Notes: a model not told the origin generated them from the sequence alone. A stretch of DNA of 64,000 nt from Arion vulgaris (GCA_020796225.1 CM036755.1:12560494-12624493); one strand, 5' to 3'. Shown: positions 21,081 to 33,030, counted from the first letter of the stretch. Translations and numbers: made by a program.

Positions 21081-21985
21081 TAGAAACTACAATAGAAGTA
21101 AATAAGGTTTGAAGAAACCAAGCTGTGAAAATCAAGACGTGTTCGTACTGACTGACCTCGAGTTAAATTGCAGCGAGACGGTACAGGTGAAAATAGATAC
21201 AACAGATACATCAAAGTCAGGCTGAGACTGTTAGGTCCTCGTTACAAAATCTCGAAATACAAAAATCGACTGAGGATGTATTTAAACATGGCCCGCAGTT
21301 ACATGAGACCGTTCAGATTATTCGGGAGATAGGAAATTCCCGTTGATACTGTCTCTTATTTATATATATATATATATATATAATTTTTTAAATGTACGTG
21401 TTATCGCAATGTTACACAATTCTATAAGTCTATGGCTATTTATTGATGAAAAGTGTTCATAATACTGATATAACTTTGCGTGAAATTTAATTTGTATCAT
21501 AAAATGTTGTGTTGTTTGTAAAACAAATGATCTTTTATTCAACAATATTGGAATACAAGGGTCACGTGACGTGAATGGTCTGACTTCCTATATTTGATAC
21601 TTGAGCTGAGCGTTCTTAGAACTACAATGGGCTGTAGTTAAAAATTGAGAGAATAAGTTCGGAATGGACGTCTTCCATTGTTATAGCAACTAAAAAGCAT
21701 AGGTCTCACAGTTTTCCGGTTACTACAGAGTTTTCAATAAAGTAACTAGAAATATTTCATATCTTGAACTGGTGATAGAAGACATATTGGAGACTGTATA
21801 ACTCTAGGTATTTGTCTACTATAAATATGAGATCAGATGTCTGATGTATTCCCATAACCCAGAGACTAGACTTACAGTCAATAAATATCAAGTAAACAAG
21901 TATTAAGGGGGGATTCTGATCGGGAAATTTGTAGAAATTTGTTACTAAAATTACTAACATTCAAATCGCTAAGGCTCAGCTCTGA
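21081..21985. other. No gene seen
   Basis: AT-rich; a (TA)n tract at 21,361-21,382. The 21,100-21,340 interval is slightly richer in G+C, but I recognise no domain in it. Confidence 0.5.
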
Positions 21986-21989
21986 GAAT

Positions 21990-22155
21990 AGATAGGTACT
22001 ACACAATTTTGCATGCTGATTCTGTACATATCTAACTACAAAATTGTGCATGTTGATTCTGTACATATCTAACTAAAAAATTTTGCATGTTTATTCGTTA
22101 CATATCTAACTACACAATTTTGCATGCTGATTCTGTACATATCTATCTACACAAT
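21990..22155. repeat. ~37-bp repeat, four imperfect copies
   Basis: Copies contain CATGCTGATTCTGTACATAT or a variant followed by CTAACTACAAAATT. The copies are diverged (TTTATTCGTTACATA in one). Confidence 0.8.
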
Positions 22156-22593
22156 TACATAAGCTTGTTTAGAAATGATGTATAATTTATATTTCAGAGC
22201 AGTCAAAAGCTTTATATTACCTACAGTTGGGAGTGTCTTTTCCCACAAATTTGCTAACAAGTAATTTTTAATATATTATGAAAAGCTTGTGTAATATTTC
22301 AGATATTACAATTGCTCACATTAGAGTGCAAATATAATTCATTTACTTTCATTAGATTCAGAGCCTTAGGGATATGAAATTTTGTGTTTGGCGGCCATTT
22401 TGTATTGTTTAAATAGCAACGCTTTGACATATTTGTGTAAACTAACCTTTTTCTACTCTTCTAAGTCGTAATCTCTAAAAAATTGTTATACAAATTCTAT
22501 GTTAATATGAAAAAAAGAAAAAATTCCTCAACTGATTTCCCCCTCCCTTTACCCACCAGGCCCTCCGGAAATACGTTGTGGTCTGAAAAAATA
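22156..22593. other. No gene seen
   Basis: AT-rich spacer without structure that I can support. Confidence 0.45.
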
Positions 22594-22905
22594 ATTGTCT
22601 GTAGGGCTAGGCAAACAATTGTCTGTAGGACTAGGTAAACAATTGTCTGTAGGACTAGGCAAACAATTGTCTGTAGGACTAGGTAAACAATTGTCTGTAG
22701 GACTAGGCAAACAATTGTCTGTAGGACTAGGTAAACAATTGCCTGTAGGACTAGGTAAACAATTGTCTGTAGGACTAGACAAACAATTGTCTGTAGGACT
22801 AGGTAAACAATTGTCTGTAGGACTAGGTAAACAATTGTCTGTAGGACTAGGTAAACAATTGTCTGTAGGACTAGGCAAACAATTGTCTGTAGGACTAGAC
22901 AATGG
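22594..22905. repeat. 24-bp minisatellite
   Basis: Thirteen copies of a 24-bp unit containing TGTCTGTAGGACTAGG followed by TAAACAAT or CAAACAAT. Both strands are open because 24 is a multiple of three and the unit lacks stops, so the 108- and 121-codon frames are not evidence for a protein. Confidence 0.95.
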
Positions 22906-23264
22906 GTTTCGCAAGAAATAAAGGTCGTGATTCGAATACTGTGTTCGGTAAACTATTTTTTCCGGAGGCTCTTCTTAGTATTTGTATCATCATCATCAAG
23001 TAGCTTGCCCCTTCCCATGACAACAGTCCTGAAACAACTCTCTGTTCTGTGCAAGTTGACCGCCGTCAGCAGCAGTCATTCTCAGATCATCAATGAGATC
23101 TTGCACCCATCGTCTTTTAGATCTTCCTGTTATTCTTCTTCCAGGCACCGATCCTTCTAGAATTATCTTCTCCAGGCACTCATGTCGTTTAATATGTTGG
23201 AAATATTGAAATACCCTTGTTGTTATGTTCTTTAATAGCCAACTCTCTTTAATATTTAACTGTT

Positions 23265-23522
23265 TTAAAGGGGTTTCAATGTCGAAGGATTGATTTCATT
23301 GCACCAGGTTTTACTCCCATATGGCTCTGTTTCTCTCCGCAGAAATGGCACGCTACCTGCCGAGAGTATTGCACAAAGCACCAACTCCGTAGCTCCAGCA
23401 ACAATCCTAGGGGTCTCTGGAAAAAACTGCACTCGTGAACAGAACGGCGCGGTCTGGATTCGAACCCACGACCTTCGACTCCCAAGGTAAAGGACGTAAC
23501 CACTTAGCCACAGAGACACGTT
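23265..23522 (-). mobile_element. tRNA-derived SINE, family A, full-length
   Basis: On the minus strand box A (TGGCTAAGTGGTT, 23,498-23,510) and box B (GGTTCGAATCC, 23,456-23,466) are both perfect to consensus. This is the best preserved copy of the family in the window. It interrupts the R5b coding remnant between the amplified RRVLRIS segment and the following IKESW segment. I did not find a clear target-site duplication. Confidence 0.9.
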
Positions 23523-23551
23523 GTTACAGAACAGAAGCATTTGTTATTTTC

Positions 23552-24035
23552 TCTGTCCATGATATTCTAAGTACTCTTCTGTGGCAAGTACTTGTTTAAT
23601 GTATACATTTTCTCTGTCCATGATATTCTAAGTACTCTTCTGTAGCAAGTACTTGTTTAATGTATACATTTTCTCTGTCCATGATATTCTAAGTACTCTT
23701 CTGTAGCAAGTACTTGTTTAATGTATACATTTTCTCTGTCCATGATATTCTAAGTACTCTTCTGTAGCAAGTACTTGTTTAATGTATACATTTTCTCTGT
23801 CCATGATATGCTAAGTACTCTTCTGTAGCAAGTACTTGTTTAATGTATACATTTTCTCTGTCCATGATATTCTAAGTACTCTTCTGTAGCAAGTACTTGT
23901 TTAATGTATACATTTTCTCTGTCCATGATATTCTAAGTACTCTTCTGTAGCAAGTACTTGTTTAATGTATACATTTTCTCTGTCCATGATATTCTAAGTA
24001 CTCTTCTGTAGCAAGTACTTGTTTAATGTATATTT
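23552..24035 (-). repeat. 61-bp array derived from the R5b RRVLRISWTEK segment
   Basis: Eight nearly identical copies. The minus strand of each gives CYRRVLRISWTEKMYTLNKY, the conserved segment that follows the YGSE motif in non-LTR RTs (compare 31,077-31,115). Since 61 is not a multiple of three the frame shifts from copy to copy, so coding selection did not maintain the array. Confidence 0.9.
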
Positions 24036-24343
24036 ATTTACAATATTCATTATCCCCGGTGCTTCCCATGATTTCTTAAAACACCTTATTCATTTGATGA
24101 TAGACTTCAAGTGTTTTGCTATCTCATGTAGGCAGTTTTGGTTTGAAATGTAATGCATTGTGGTCTAGACATTGTCTAATGTGACGTATATTAGCTTGAT
24201 AGTCTGCAGGTTTTTGCCCTAACCGGATTCTGCTACACAAGGAGTTAACACTCATTGTTTTATGATTGTTGCTGTTGGCCTACATACTCTAATATAATTG
24301 TTAACAAATGGCTTGTTTGTGTAGAGAAAAGGAGTGCCCCGGC

Positions 24344-26660
24344 TTAAAGAGGCTTTAATTGACTACATAACAGACAACAAAACGGTGTTGTTCTTGCGTA
24401 CATCGACGACATCCTCATTCATACATCCGGTAATGTAAAGAACAACGTAAACTATATTCAGCATGTATTTCAACATTGAAGTGACCATTCGGTAACATTT
24501 TAACTCAACAAATGTAATTTATTTGGAGAAAAAAACTGAGATTATAACTACTTGTGATTTACTATTAATTAATTAGAAATAAAACCCGATGCAGGTAAGG
24601 TAAAAGTTTTCAGAGTGATATCTTCACTAACTAATGTTAGTGGCGTCTAGTGTTTCTTAGATATGTGCTGTGTTAGTACTGTTGACGTTTTATTCCTAAT
24701 TTTCCTAATATTGTAGAACCCTGTGGTAGCATTAGCGAGAAAGTTTGCACGATTTAGATGGACTTAGAAGTTACCAAAATACTTATGACTCTGTCAAGGT
24801 AAGCTTATCTGGTATTCCGTTGTCAGCGTACCACGACGTAGGGTAATACATTGTCTTTTATACGGATACATTAGATAGCATTTAACTCATCGTGCTTAGT
24901 ACAAGCAGAAATACGGATACATTAGATAGCATTTAACTCATCGTGCTTAGTACAAGCAGAAATACGGATACATTAGATAGCATTTAACTCATCGTGCTTA
25001 GTACAAGCAGAAATACGGATACATTAGATAGCATTTAACGCATCGTAATTAGTACAAGCAGAAATACGGATACATTAGATAGCATTTAACGCATCGTGCT
25101 TAGTACAAGCAGAAATACGGATACATTAGATAGCATTTAACGCATCGTGCTTAGTACAAGCAGAAATACGGATACATTAGATAGCATTTAACTCATCGTA
25201 ATTAGTACAAGCAGAAATACGGATACATTAGATAGCATTTAACGCATCGTGCTTAGTACAAGCAGAAATACGGATACATTAGATAGCATTTAACGCATCG
25301 TGCTTAGTACAAGCAGAAATACGGATACATTAGATATCATTTAACGCATCGTGCTTAGTACAAGCAGAAATACGGATACATTAGATAGCATTTAACGCAT
25401 CGTGCTGAGTACAAGCAGAAATACGGATACATTAGATAGCATTTAACTCATCGTGCTTAGTACAAGCAGAAATACGGATACATTAGATAGCATTTAACGC
25501 ATCGTGCTTAGTACAAGCAGAAATACGGATACATTAGATAGCATTTAACTCATCGTGCTTAGTACAAGCAGAAATACGGATACATTAGATAGCATTTAAC
25601 TCATCGTGCTTAGTACAAGCAGAAATACGGATACATTAGATAGCATTTAACTCATCGTGCTTAGTACAAGCAGAAATACGGATACATTAGATAGCATTTA
25701 ACTCATCGTGCTTAGTACAAGCAGAAATACGGATACATTAGATAGCATTTAACTCATCGTGCTTAGTACAAGCAGAAATACGGATATATTAGATAGCATT
25801 TAACTCATCGTGCTTAGTACAAGCAGAAATACGGATACATTAGATAGCATTTAACTCATCGTGCTTAGTACAAGCAGAAATACGGATACATTAGATAGCA
25901 TTTAACTCATCGTGCTTAGTACAAGCAGAAATACGGATACATTAGATAGCATTTAACGCATCGTGCTGAGTACAAGCAGAAATACGGATACATTAGATAG
26001 CATTTAACTCATCGTGCTTAGTACAAGCAGGAATACGGATAGATTAGATAGCATTTAACTCATCGTGCTTAGTACAAGCAGAAATACGGATACATTAGAT
26101 AGCATTTAACTCATCGTGCTTAGTACAAGCAGAAATACGGATACATTAGATAGCATTTAACTCATCGTGCTTAGTACAAGCAGGAATACGGATAGATTAG
26201 ATAGCATTTAACTCATCGTGCTTAGTACAAGCAGAAATACGGATACATTAGATAGCATTTAACTCATCGTGCTTAGTACAAGCAGAAATACGGATACATT
26301 AGATAGCATTTAACTCATCGTGCTTAGTACAAGCAGAAATACGGATACATTAGATAGCATTTAACTCATCGTGCTTAGTACAAGCAGGAATACGGATAGA
26401 TTAGATAGCATTTAACTCATCGTGCTTAGTACAAGCAGAAATACGGATACATTAGATAGCATTTAACGCATCGTGCTTAGTACAAGCAGAAATACGGATA
26501 CATTAGATAGCATTTAACGCATCGTGCTTAGTACAAGCAGAAATTAAAGATGAAAGAGGCATAATAGTTAGTATTAGAAACGAGGAGAGATCTATATATT
26601 TCATCTCTCATAAACTTAGAAAAATGAGAGATATTCGCTGTCTATTATGCGTTACAGTGA
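24344..26660 (+). pseudogene. Ty3/Gypsy-type pol relic (RT to RNase H) with an internal array
   Basis: The plus strand has GVVLAYIDDILIHTSGN at 24,380-24,430, the YxDD active site of an LTR-retrotransposon RT. Then come KCNLFGEK and EIKPDAGKVKVF, the thumb/connection signature; PVVALARKFARFRWT (24,720-24,765); QNTYDSVKVSLSGIPL; and YTDTLDS, the first RNase H aspartate (24,860). After about 33 tandem copies of that last segment the domain resumes with IKDERGIIVSI and ISHKLRKMRDIRCLL (26,545-26,650). Stops and frameshifts are frequent. The LTRs, gag, protease and integrase were not found. Confidence 0.8.
24860..26545 (+). repeat. 51-bp array from the Gypsy RNase H active-site segment
   Basis: About 33 copies of a 51-bp unit containing ACGGATACATTAGATAGCAT. 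In the parent frame the unit is the stretch from TDTLDS to LVQAE, i.e. the strand carrying the first catalytic Asp. Variants AACTCATCG/AACGCATCG, TGCTTAG/TGCTGAG, GTAATTAG and CAGGAATACGGATAGA recur in blocks, indicating duplications of several monomers at a time. Confidence 0.93.
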
Positions 26661-26887
26661 AGATCTTTCTGTGACACAATGATACCTTCACGTACAAGAG
26701 ACCGTTACATTCTTCCAAAGAGAGATGTAGTTTTATTCAAACGTACTTTTATATTTTTCTTTATTCCCTCCTGAAATCTTCTTATCAAAATATGTGAACT
26801 GTTCCACAAATTTCCAATGTTTTCTCTCATAGATGCACATGCTGATGTTGATTTTATTGTTGGCATCATTTTGTATTCTATTGTTTG

Positions 26888-27262
26888 TCAGCCTTATGAC
26901 CGTCTATATGTTAAGATAATAGAGGGAGGGAATAAGTTTGTCAGCTTTATGGCCGTCTATATGTTAAGATAATAGAGGGAGGGAATAAGTTTGTCAGCTT
27001 TATGGCCGTCTATATGTTAAGATAATAGAGGGAGGGAATAAGTTTGTCAGCTTTATGGCCGTCTATATGTTAAGATAATAGAGGGAGGGAATAAGTTTGT
27101 CAGCTTTATGACCGTCTATATGTTAAGATAATAGAGGGAGGGAATAAGTTTGTCAGCTTTATGGCCGTCTATATGTTAAGATAATAGAGGGAGGGAATAA
27201 GTTTGTCAGCTTTATGGCCGTCTATATGTTAAGATAATAGAGGGAGGGAATAAGTTTGTCAG
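26888..27262. repeat. 53-bp array
   Basis: Seven copies of a unit containing GTCAGCTTTATGGCCGTCTA and ending GAGGGAGGGAATAAGTTT; the copies are almost identical. No link to a mobile element was recognised. Confidence 0.95.
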
Positions 27263-27344
27263 CCTTATGAAAACTATTTTTTTTTTACTTTTCTGGAAAA
27301 TGGTTAATTAGTTTTCTTGTTATTATCACTAGCATTTTACAGAA

Positions 27345-28040
27345 TAGAAATATGTGTGACTAGCTATTTAACACGATAGAAATATGTGATTGACTAGTTA
27401 TTTTACAGAATAGAAATATGTGATTGACTAGTTATTTTACAGAATAGAAATATGTGATTGACTAGTTATTTTACAGAATAGAAATATGTGATTGACTAGT
27501 TATTTTACAGAATAGAAATATGTGTGACTAGCTATTTAACATGATAGAAATATGTGTGACTAGCTATTTAACACGATAGAAATATGTGTGACTAGCTATT
27601 TAACACGATAGAAATATGTGTGACTAGCTATTTAACACGATAGAAATATGTGTGACTAGCTATTTAACACGATAGAAATATGTGATTGACTAGTTATTTT
27701 ACAGAATAGAAATATGTGATTGACTAGCTATTTTACATAATATAAATATGTGATTGACCAGCTATTTTACATAATATAAATATGTGATTGAATAGCTATT
27801 TTACAGAATAGAAATATGTGATTGACTAGCTATTTTACAGAATATAAATATGTGATTGACTAGCTATTTTACAGAATAGAAATATGTGATTGACTAGCTA
27901 TTTTACAGAATAGAAATATGTGATTGACTAGCTATTTTACAGAATAGAAATATGTGATTGACTAGTTATTTTACAGAATAGAAATATGTGATTGACTAGT
28001 TATTTTACACGATAGAAATATGTGATTGACTAGTTATGGC
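27345..28040. repeat. 31-34-bp array
   Basis: About 21 copies with two monomer types: GTGATTGACTAGTTATTTTA-type (34 bp) and GTGTGACTAGCTATTTAACA-type (31 bp). The shorter type forms a block in the middle (27,515-27,670) flanked by the longer type. Source unknown. Confidence 0.92.
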
Positions 28041-28499
28041 TGAAACATGTATAAAAAGTTCATATTTCTAAACATGGAGTCCTCAATCAAAATCTCATCT
28101 CTGAATCTGTTCTTCATCCATTTCGGCGAAGTAAACATTTTCAATCAAATGTCAAGTCAGTGCTGTTCTTTAGCTCGGAGGTATGGAAGTCAGCAGAGGA
28201 CAGCACCAGAAGGCTACAGACCTTCAAAGATGGATGTTTGTGTAGAGTGGAGGTACTGGGATTGTATAATACGATTACGAACGAGGAACTCAGAGACAGA
28301 ACTGGGCAGATGCCGGTAGAGAGAGAAAACTAAGAAAGTGACGTTGGCGGTGGATAGGACACACATTGAGAAGACGGACCCGAAGCATTGCAAGACATGC
28401 ACTGTTTTGGAGCCCGCAGGGAAAGAGGAGTAGGTTAAGGCCTAGACATACCTGGAGAAGAGAACTAGAGGATGATATTAAAGTGATAGGTAAAACAAT

Positions 28500-28861
28500 G
28501 ATGAGAATAAAAAAAGAATGATGAGAATCCCATGGACTGCTAAAATAAATAATGTTGAGGACATTGAATGAGGTCAAGACACAGAGAAAGCTTATCTTCA
28601 ATATAAGAAAGAGGCAGTCATCATTTTTCGGACATGTGATGAGGAGGAGAGGTTTAGAACACATTGTAACAACTGGTAAAATCGAGGGTAGACGAGACAG
28701 AGGAAGACAGAGAGATAAAATTTTAGATAGCCTGACTTCATGGCACGGTAGAGCGTCAACATCTGAGTTGATAGCAAACACCAACGACAGAGATTTGTGG
28801 AGACCCATGATCTCCTACGCCGGTCGGCACGGCACCTGATGACGATGAGGGTAAATCATTG
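28500..28861 (+). mobile_element. R2 non-LTR element, 5'-truncated, nested in R3
   Basis: It encodes MRIPWTAK, RKRQSSFFGHVMRRRGLEHI, TGKIEGRRDRGRQR and RDLWRPMISYAGRHGT, then a stop and a GATGACGATGAG tail. AAACAAT is found on both sides (28,493-28,499 and 28,862-28,868), consistent with a short target-site duplication. This is the reverse nesting of 2,463-3,953, where R3 lies inside R2, so both lineages were active in overlapping periods. Confidence 0.8.
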
Positions 28862-28871
28862 AAACAATTTG

Positions 28872-29004
28872 AAGGGATATCAGGAGAGAGAGAAAGAGCT
28901 GAAAGAAGTTTATTGAAGGGATATCAGGAGAGAGAGAAAGAGCTGAAAGAAGTTTATTGAAGGGATATCAGGAGAGAGAGAAAGAGCTGAAAGAAGTTTA
29001 TTGA
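28872..29004 (+). repeat. 44-bp array, three copies, from the R3 terminus
   Basis: The unit contains GGGATATCAGGAGAGAGAGA and corresponds to the EGMARERKKF segment that forms the larger array at 2,829-3,778. The same R3 segment was therefore amplified independently at two loci, with different unit lengths. Confidence 0.85.
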
Positions 29005-29041
29005 AGACCTGTGCTCCGTTGGGAGTTGTAAGATAAAGAAG

Positions 29042-30835
29042 ATTAAACTGTTGTGATACTTGATCTGAAAGAGCTGTATAACGTGTTATGGTTGAAACAT
29101 TTATAAGAAGAAGAAGCTGTTGTGATACTTGATCTGAAAGAGCTGTATAACGTGTTATGGTTGAAACATTTATAAGAAGAAGAAGCTGTTGTGATACTTG
29201 ATCTGAAAGAGCTGTATAACGTGCTATGGTTGAAACATTTATAAGAAGATTAAACTGTTGTGATACTTGATCTGAAAGAGCTGTATAACGTGTTATGGTT
29301 GAAACATTTATAAGAAGAAGAAGCTGTTGTGATACTTGATCTGAAAGAGCTGTATAACGTGTTATGGTTGAAACATTTATAAGAAGAAGAAGCTGTTGTG
29401 ATACTTGATCTGAAAGAGCTGTATAACGTGTTATGGTTGAAACATTTATAAGAAGAAGAAGCTGTTGTGATACTTGATCTGAAAGAGCTGTATAACGTGT
29501 TATGGTTGAAACATTTATAAGAAGAAGGAGCTGTTGTGATACTTGATCTGAAAGAGCTGTATAACGTGTTATGGTTGAAACATTTATAAGAAGAAGAAGC
29601 TGTTGTGATACTTGATCTGAAAGAGCTGTATAACGTGTTATGGTTGAAACATTTATAAGAAGAAGAAGCTGTTGTGATACTTGATCTGAAAGAGCTGTAT
29701 AACGTGTTATGGTTGAAACATTTATAAGAAGAAGAAGCTGTTGTGATACTTGATCTGAAAGAGCTGTATAACGTGTTATGGTTGAAACATTTATAAGAAG
29801 ATTAAACTGTTGTGATACTTGATCTGAAAGAGCTGTATAACGTGTTATGGTTGAAACATTTATAAGAAGAAGAAGCTGTTGTGACACTTGATCTGAAAGA
29901 GCTGTATAACGTGTTATGGTTGAAACATTTATAAGAAGAAGAAGCTGTTGTGATACTTGATCTGAAAGAGCTGTATAACGTGTTATGGTTGAAACATTTA
30001 TAAGAAGATTAAACTGTTGTGATACTTGATCTGAAAGAGCTGTATAACGTGTTATGGTTGAAACATTTATAAGAAGAAGAAGCTGTTGTGATACTTGATC
30101 TGAAAGAGTTGTATAACGTGTTATGGTTGAAACATTTATAAGAAGATTAAACTGTTGTGATACTTGATCTGAAAGAGCTGTATAACGTGTTATGGTTGTA
30201 ACATTTATAAGAAGAAGAAGCTGTTGTGATACTTGATCTGAAAGAGCTGTATAACGTGTTATGGTTGAAACATTTATAAGAAGAAGAAGCTGTTGTGATA
30301 CTTGATCTGAAAGAGCTGTATAACGTGTTATGGTTGAAACATTTATAAGAAGATTAAACTGTTGTGATACTTGATCTGAAAGAGCTGTATAACGTGTTAT
30401 GGTTGAAACATTTATAAGAAGATTAAGCTGTTGTGATACTTGATCTGAAAGAGCTGTATAACGTGTTATGGTTGAAACATTTATAAGAAGAAGAAGCTGT
30501 TGTGATACTTGATCTGAAAGAGCTGTATAACGTGTTATGGTTGAAACATTTATAAGAAGAAGAAGCTGTTGTGATACTTGATCTGAAAGAGCTGTATAAC
30601 GTGTTATGGTTGAAACATTTATAAGAAGAAGAAGCTGTTGTGATACTTGATCTGAAAGAGCTGTATAACGTGTTATGGTTGAAACATTTATAAGAAGATT
30701 AAACTGTTGTGATACTTGATCTGAAAGAGCTGTATAACGTGTTATGGTTGAAACATTTATAAGAAGATTAAGCTGTTGTGATACTTGATCTGAAAGAGCT
30801 GTATAACGTGTTATGGTTGAAACATTTATAAGAAG
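29042..30835. repeat. 66-bp array next to the R3 3' end
   Basis: About 27 copies of a unit containing GTGATACTTGATCTGAAAGA and GGTTGAAACATTTATAAGAA. Two tail versions (AAGAAGAAGCTG and AAGATTAAACTG) are interspersed. The array starts directly after the R3 stop and tail, and its last copy runs into sequence also present at 28,041-28,140, so the unit is probably 3' UTR or tail sequence of the same or a partner element. The 650-codon minus-strand frame is a by-product of the 66-bp period. Confidence 0.93.
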
Positions 30836-31020
30836 ATTTATAAACATTGAGCCCGCAATCAAAATCTGATCTGAATCTGGTATTCATCCATTTCCGTGTA
30901 GTAAACTACCAACATTTTAAAAATTCATTTTGCTACCCCTGAAAATTTATGCGGACGTCCATTGCCAGTCCTAGGACACGATTTGACATTTCTTTGCTGT
31001 AGCTTTATTTATGGGTGTGA

Positions 31021-31425
31021 AGCATGGACATTTAATAAAGCAGTGGAAAAACATATATGTGCTTTTGAATATAAGTGTTACAGAAGAGTCCTTCGTATAT
31101 CTTGAACAGAGAAGAGAACAAATAGATCTATCCAGAAAGAACTCAGAATCAAAGAAAACTGGCTGATGCTACAAATAAGAAAGAGAAAATTGAAATATTT
31201 TGGCCATATAAAAAGAAACGAAGGGCTGGAGAAGACCATCATGGAAGGAGGCATACCGGCAAAAAGAAGAAGAGGAAGACCACGGAGAAGATGGATTCAG
31301 GATGTAACTGATGGTTTGATCATGACGGCTGCAGAGGCAGGACATCTGGCCTATGAGATAGAGAAATTCCGGAGGACTGTTGGGGTGGCAAAGTTATGCT
31401 CGGGACAAGCTATTTGATGATGATG
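31021..31425 (+). mobile_element. R5 RTE-like element, 5'-truncated, 10-bp TSD
   Basis: Flanked by AGCTTTATTT at 31,011-31,020 and 31,426-31,435. It encodes YGCEAWTFNKAVEK, CYRRVLRIS, then an open frame (31,166-31,417) with LKYFGHIKRNEGLEKTIMEG, RRRGRPRRRWIQDVTDG, MTAAEAGHLAYEIEKFRRT and a stop inside a GATGATGATG tail. The stop codon lies within the terminal repeat, so there is virtually no 3' UTR, as in RTE-clade elements. Confidence 0.88.
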
Positions 31426-31435
31426 AGCTTTATTT

Positions 31436-31702
31436 AAAGAGAGGTAGCTACTAAAGAGAATAAAAACAAGGAAAATTAAATATTCCGGACACATCAAACA
31501 ACATGAGTGCCTAGAGAAAATAATTTTGGAAGGAATGGTGTCTGGAAGAAGAATGAGAGAAAGACCTAGAAGACGATGGTTGCAAGATGTCATTGATGAT
31601 CTGAGAATGACTGCTGCTGACATCGGCCATCTTGCACAGAACAGAGAGTTTTTCAGGAATGCTCTCATGGGAACCAAGTTCCGGAAGGGACACGCTACTT
31701 GA
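31436..31702 (+). pseudogene. R5b RTE-like C-terminal fragment
   Basis: It follows the R5 insertion directly: KTRKIKYSGHIKQHECLEKI, RRMRERPRRRWLQDVIDDL, RMTAADIGHLAQNREFFRNA, KFRKGHAT, stop, and a GATGATGATGAA tail. Sequence is close to the minus-strand R5b at 22,960-23,260. The R5 copy appears to have landed at or near its truncated 5' end. Confidence 0.75.
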
Positions 31703-32014
31703 TGATGATGAATTTTATTTTAAAATTTATTTTAAATTCGTATCCAACGTTTTGTGCAACGTATTGGAAACGACATTTTATCTAATCAAATTTATATATA
31801 TATTAGATGTAACGACGCAGACAATCTGTGCTAGTATTAGCTGTGTTATTCTGTATATGTTATGATAAGCTATGTAAATATCTATCTCTTTGTCTACAAT
31901 CTATATATATATTTGGAAGTCTTGAATGTAGGTTTTCCTGTCATTATTTCCGGTGTTACCAACGTTGAAGTTAGGCACTGTTTAATTTTTGTAAGTAGCA
32001 GTAGAACTTTGCAT
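31703..32014. other. No gene seen
   Basis: AT-rich spacer with short ATATATAT tracts near 31,795 and 31,905. Confidence 0.45.
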
Positions 32015-32590
32015 ATCATTATCGTTGTAAGTTGCATATCATTATTGTTGTAAGTTGCATATCATTATTGTTGTAAGTTGCATATCATTATTGTTGTAAG
32101 TTGCATATCATTATTGTTGTAAGTTGCATATCATTATCGTTGTAAGTTGCATATCATTATTGTTGTAAGTTGCATATCATTATTGTTGTAAGTTGCATAT
32201 CATTATCGTTGTAAGTTGCATATCATTATTGTTGTAAGTTGCATATCATTATTGTTGTAAATTGCATATCATTATTGTTGTAAGTTGCATATCATTATTG
32301 TTGTAAGTTGCATATCATTATTGTTGTAAGTTGCACATCATTATTGTTGTAAGTTGCATATCATTATTGTTGTAAGTTGCATATCATTATTGTTGTAAAT
32401 TGCATATCATTATTGTTGTAAGTTGCATATCATTATTGTTGTAAGTTGCATATCATTATTGTTAAGTTGACATCATTATTGTTGTAAGTTGCATATCATT
32501 ATTGTTGTAAGTTGCATATCATTATTGTTGTAAGTTGCATATCATTATTGTTGTACGTTGCATATCATTATTGTTGTAAGTTGCATATCA
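32015..32590. repeat. 23-bp minisatellite
   Basis: About 25 copies of TTGCATATCATTATTGTTGTAAG-type units, with one damaged copy near 32,461. Very homogeneous. Confidence 0.95.
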
Positions 32591-32642
32591 AACTTTATTG
32601 TGAATATCTTTACTTTTGTTGTTGTCTTTTTAAAAAAAATAT

Positions 32643-33030
32643 AATGTTGCGTGGGTGTAATATAATGTTGGCGTGGGTGTAATATAATATTGGCGTGGGT
32701 GTAATATAATATTGGCGTGGGTGTAATATAATATTGGCGTGGGTGTAATATAATATTGGCGTGGGTGTAATATAATGTTGGCGTGGGTGTAATATAATGT
32801 TGGCGTGGGTGTAATATAATATTGGCGTGGGTGTAATATAATATTGGCGTGGGTGTAATATAATATTGGCGTGGGTGTAATATAATGTTGGCGTGGGTGT
32901 AATATAATATTGGCGTGGGTGTAATATAATATTGGCGTGGGTGTAATATAATATTGGCGTGGGTGTAATATAATATTGGCGTGGGTGTAATATAATGTTG
33001 GCGTGGGTGTAATATAATGTTGACGTGGGT
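32643..33030. repeat. 22-bp minisatellite
   Basis: About 17 copies of a unit GCGTGGGTGTAATATAATAT plus TG, with an A/G variant (AATATTG/AATGTTG). It is separated from the preceding array by only 50 bp. Confidence 0.95.

Larger units (their letters stand above)
22960..24035 (-). pseudogene. R5b RTE-like relic, interrupted by SINE A and ending in an array
   Basis: Reading leftward, the upstream end is the array at 23,552-24,035 whose unit encodes CYRRVLRISWTEK. After the SINE A (23,265-23,522) come IKESWLLKN, VFQYFQHIKRHECLEKIILE, GRRITGRSKRRWVQDLIDDL and RMTAADGGQLAQNRELFQDC. The end is GKGQAT, a stop and a GATGATGATGAT tail (near 22,985). This is the standard order of an R5-type RT tail, so array, SINE and tail are one split element. 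Confidence 0.82.
28145..29040 (+). pseudogene. R3 non-LTR RT C-terminus, split by R2
   Basis: It begins near CSLARRYGSQQ (the YGSE region), then runs through WMFV*SGGT, RRTRSIARHALFWSPQGKRS-type codons and a DDIKVIGKT segment up to 28,499, the same order as 2,500-2,830. It resumes at 28,862 with KQFEGIS and reaches the LCSVGS end at 29,020-29,035. In between lies the R2 fragment. The sequence just before it (28,041-28,140) is repeated at 30,819-30,905, beyond the 66-bp array. Confidence 0.75.

Noticed and set aside
22594..24035. CRISPR-like regular repeats
   Set aside because: The repeats are contiguous, with no unique spacers and no cas genes; the context is eukaryotic. The same holds for every array in the window.
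28910..30862. 650-codon open frame on the minus strand
   Set aside because: It is created by a 66-bp tandem repeat lacking stops; no domain, and it runs antisense to a retrotransposon tail.
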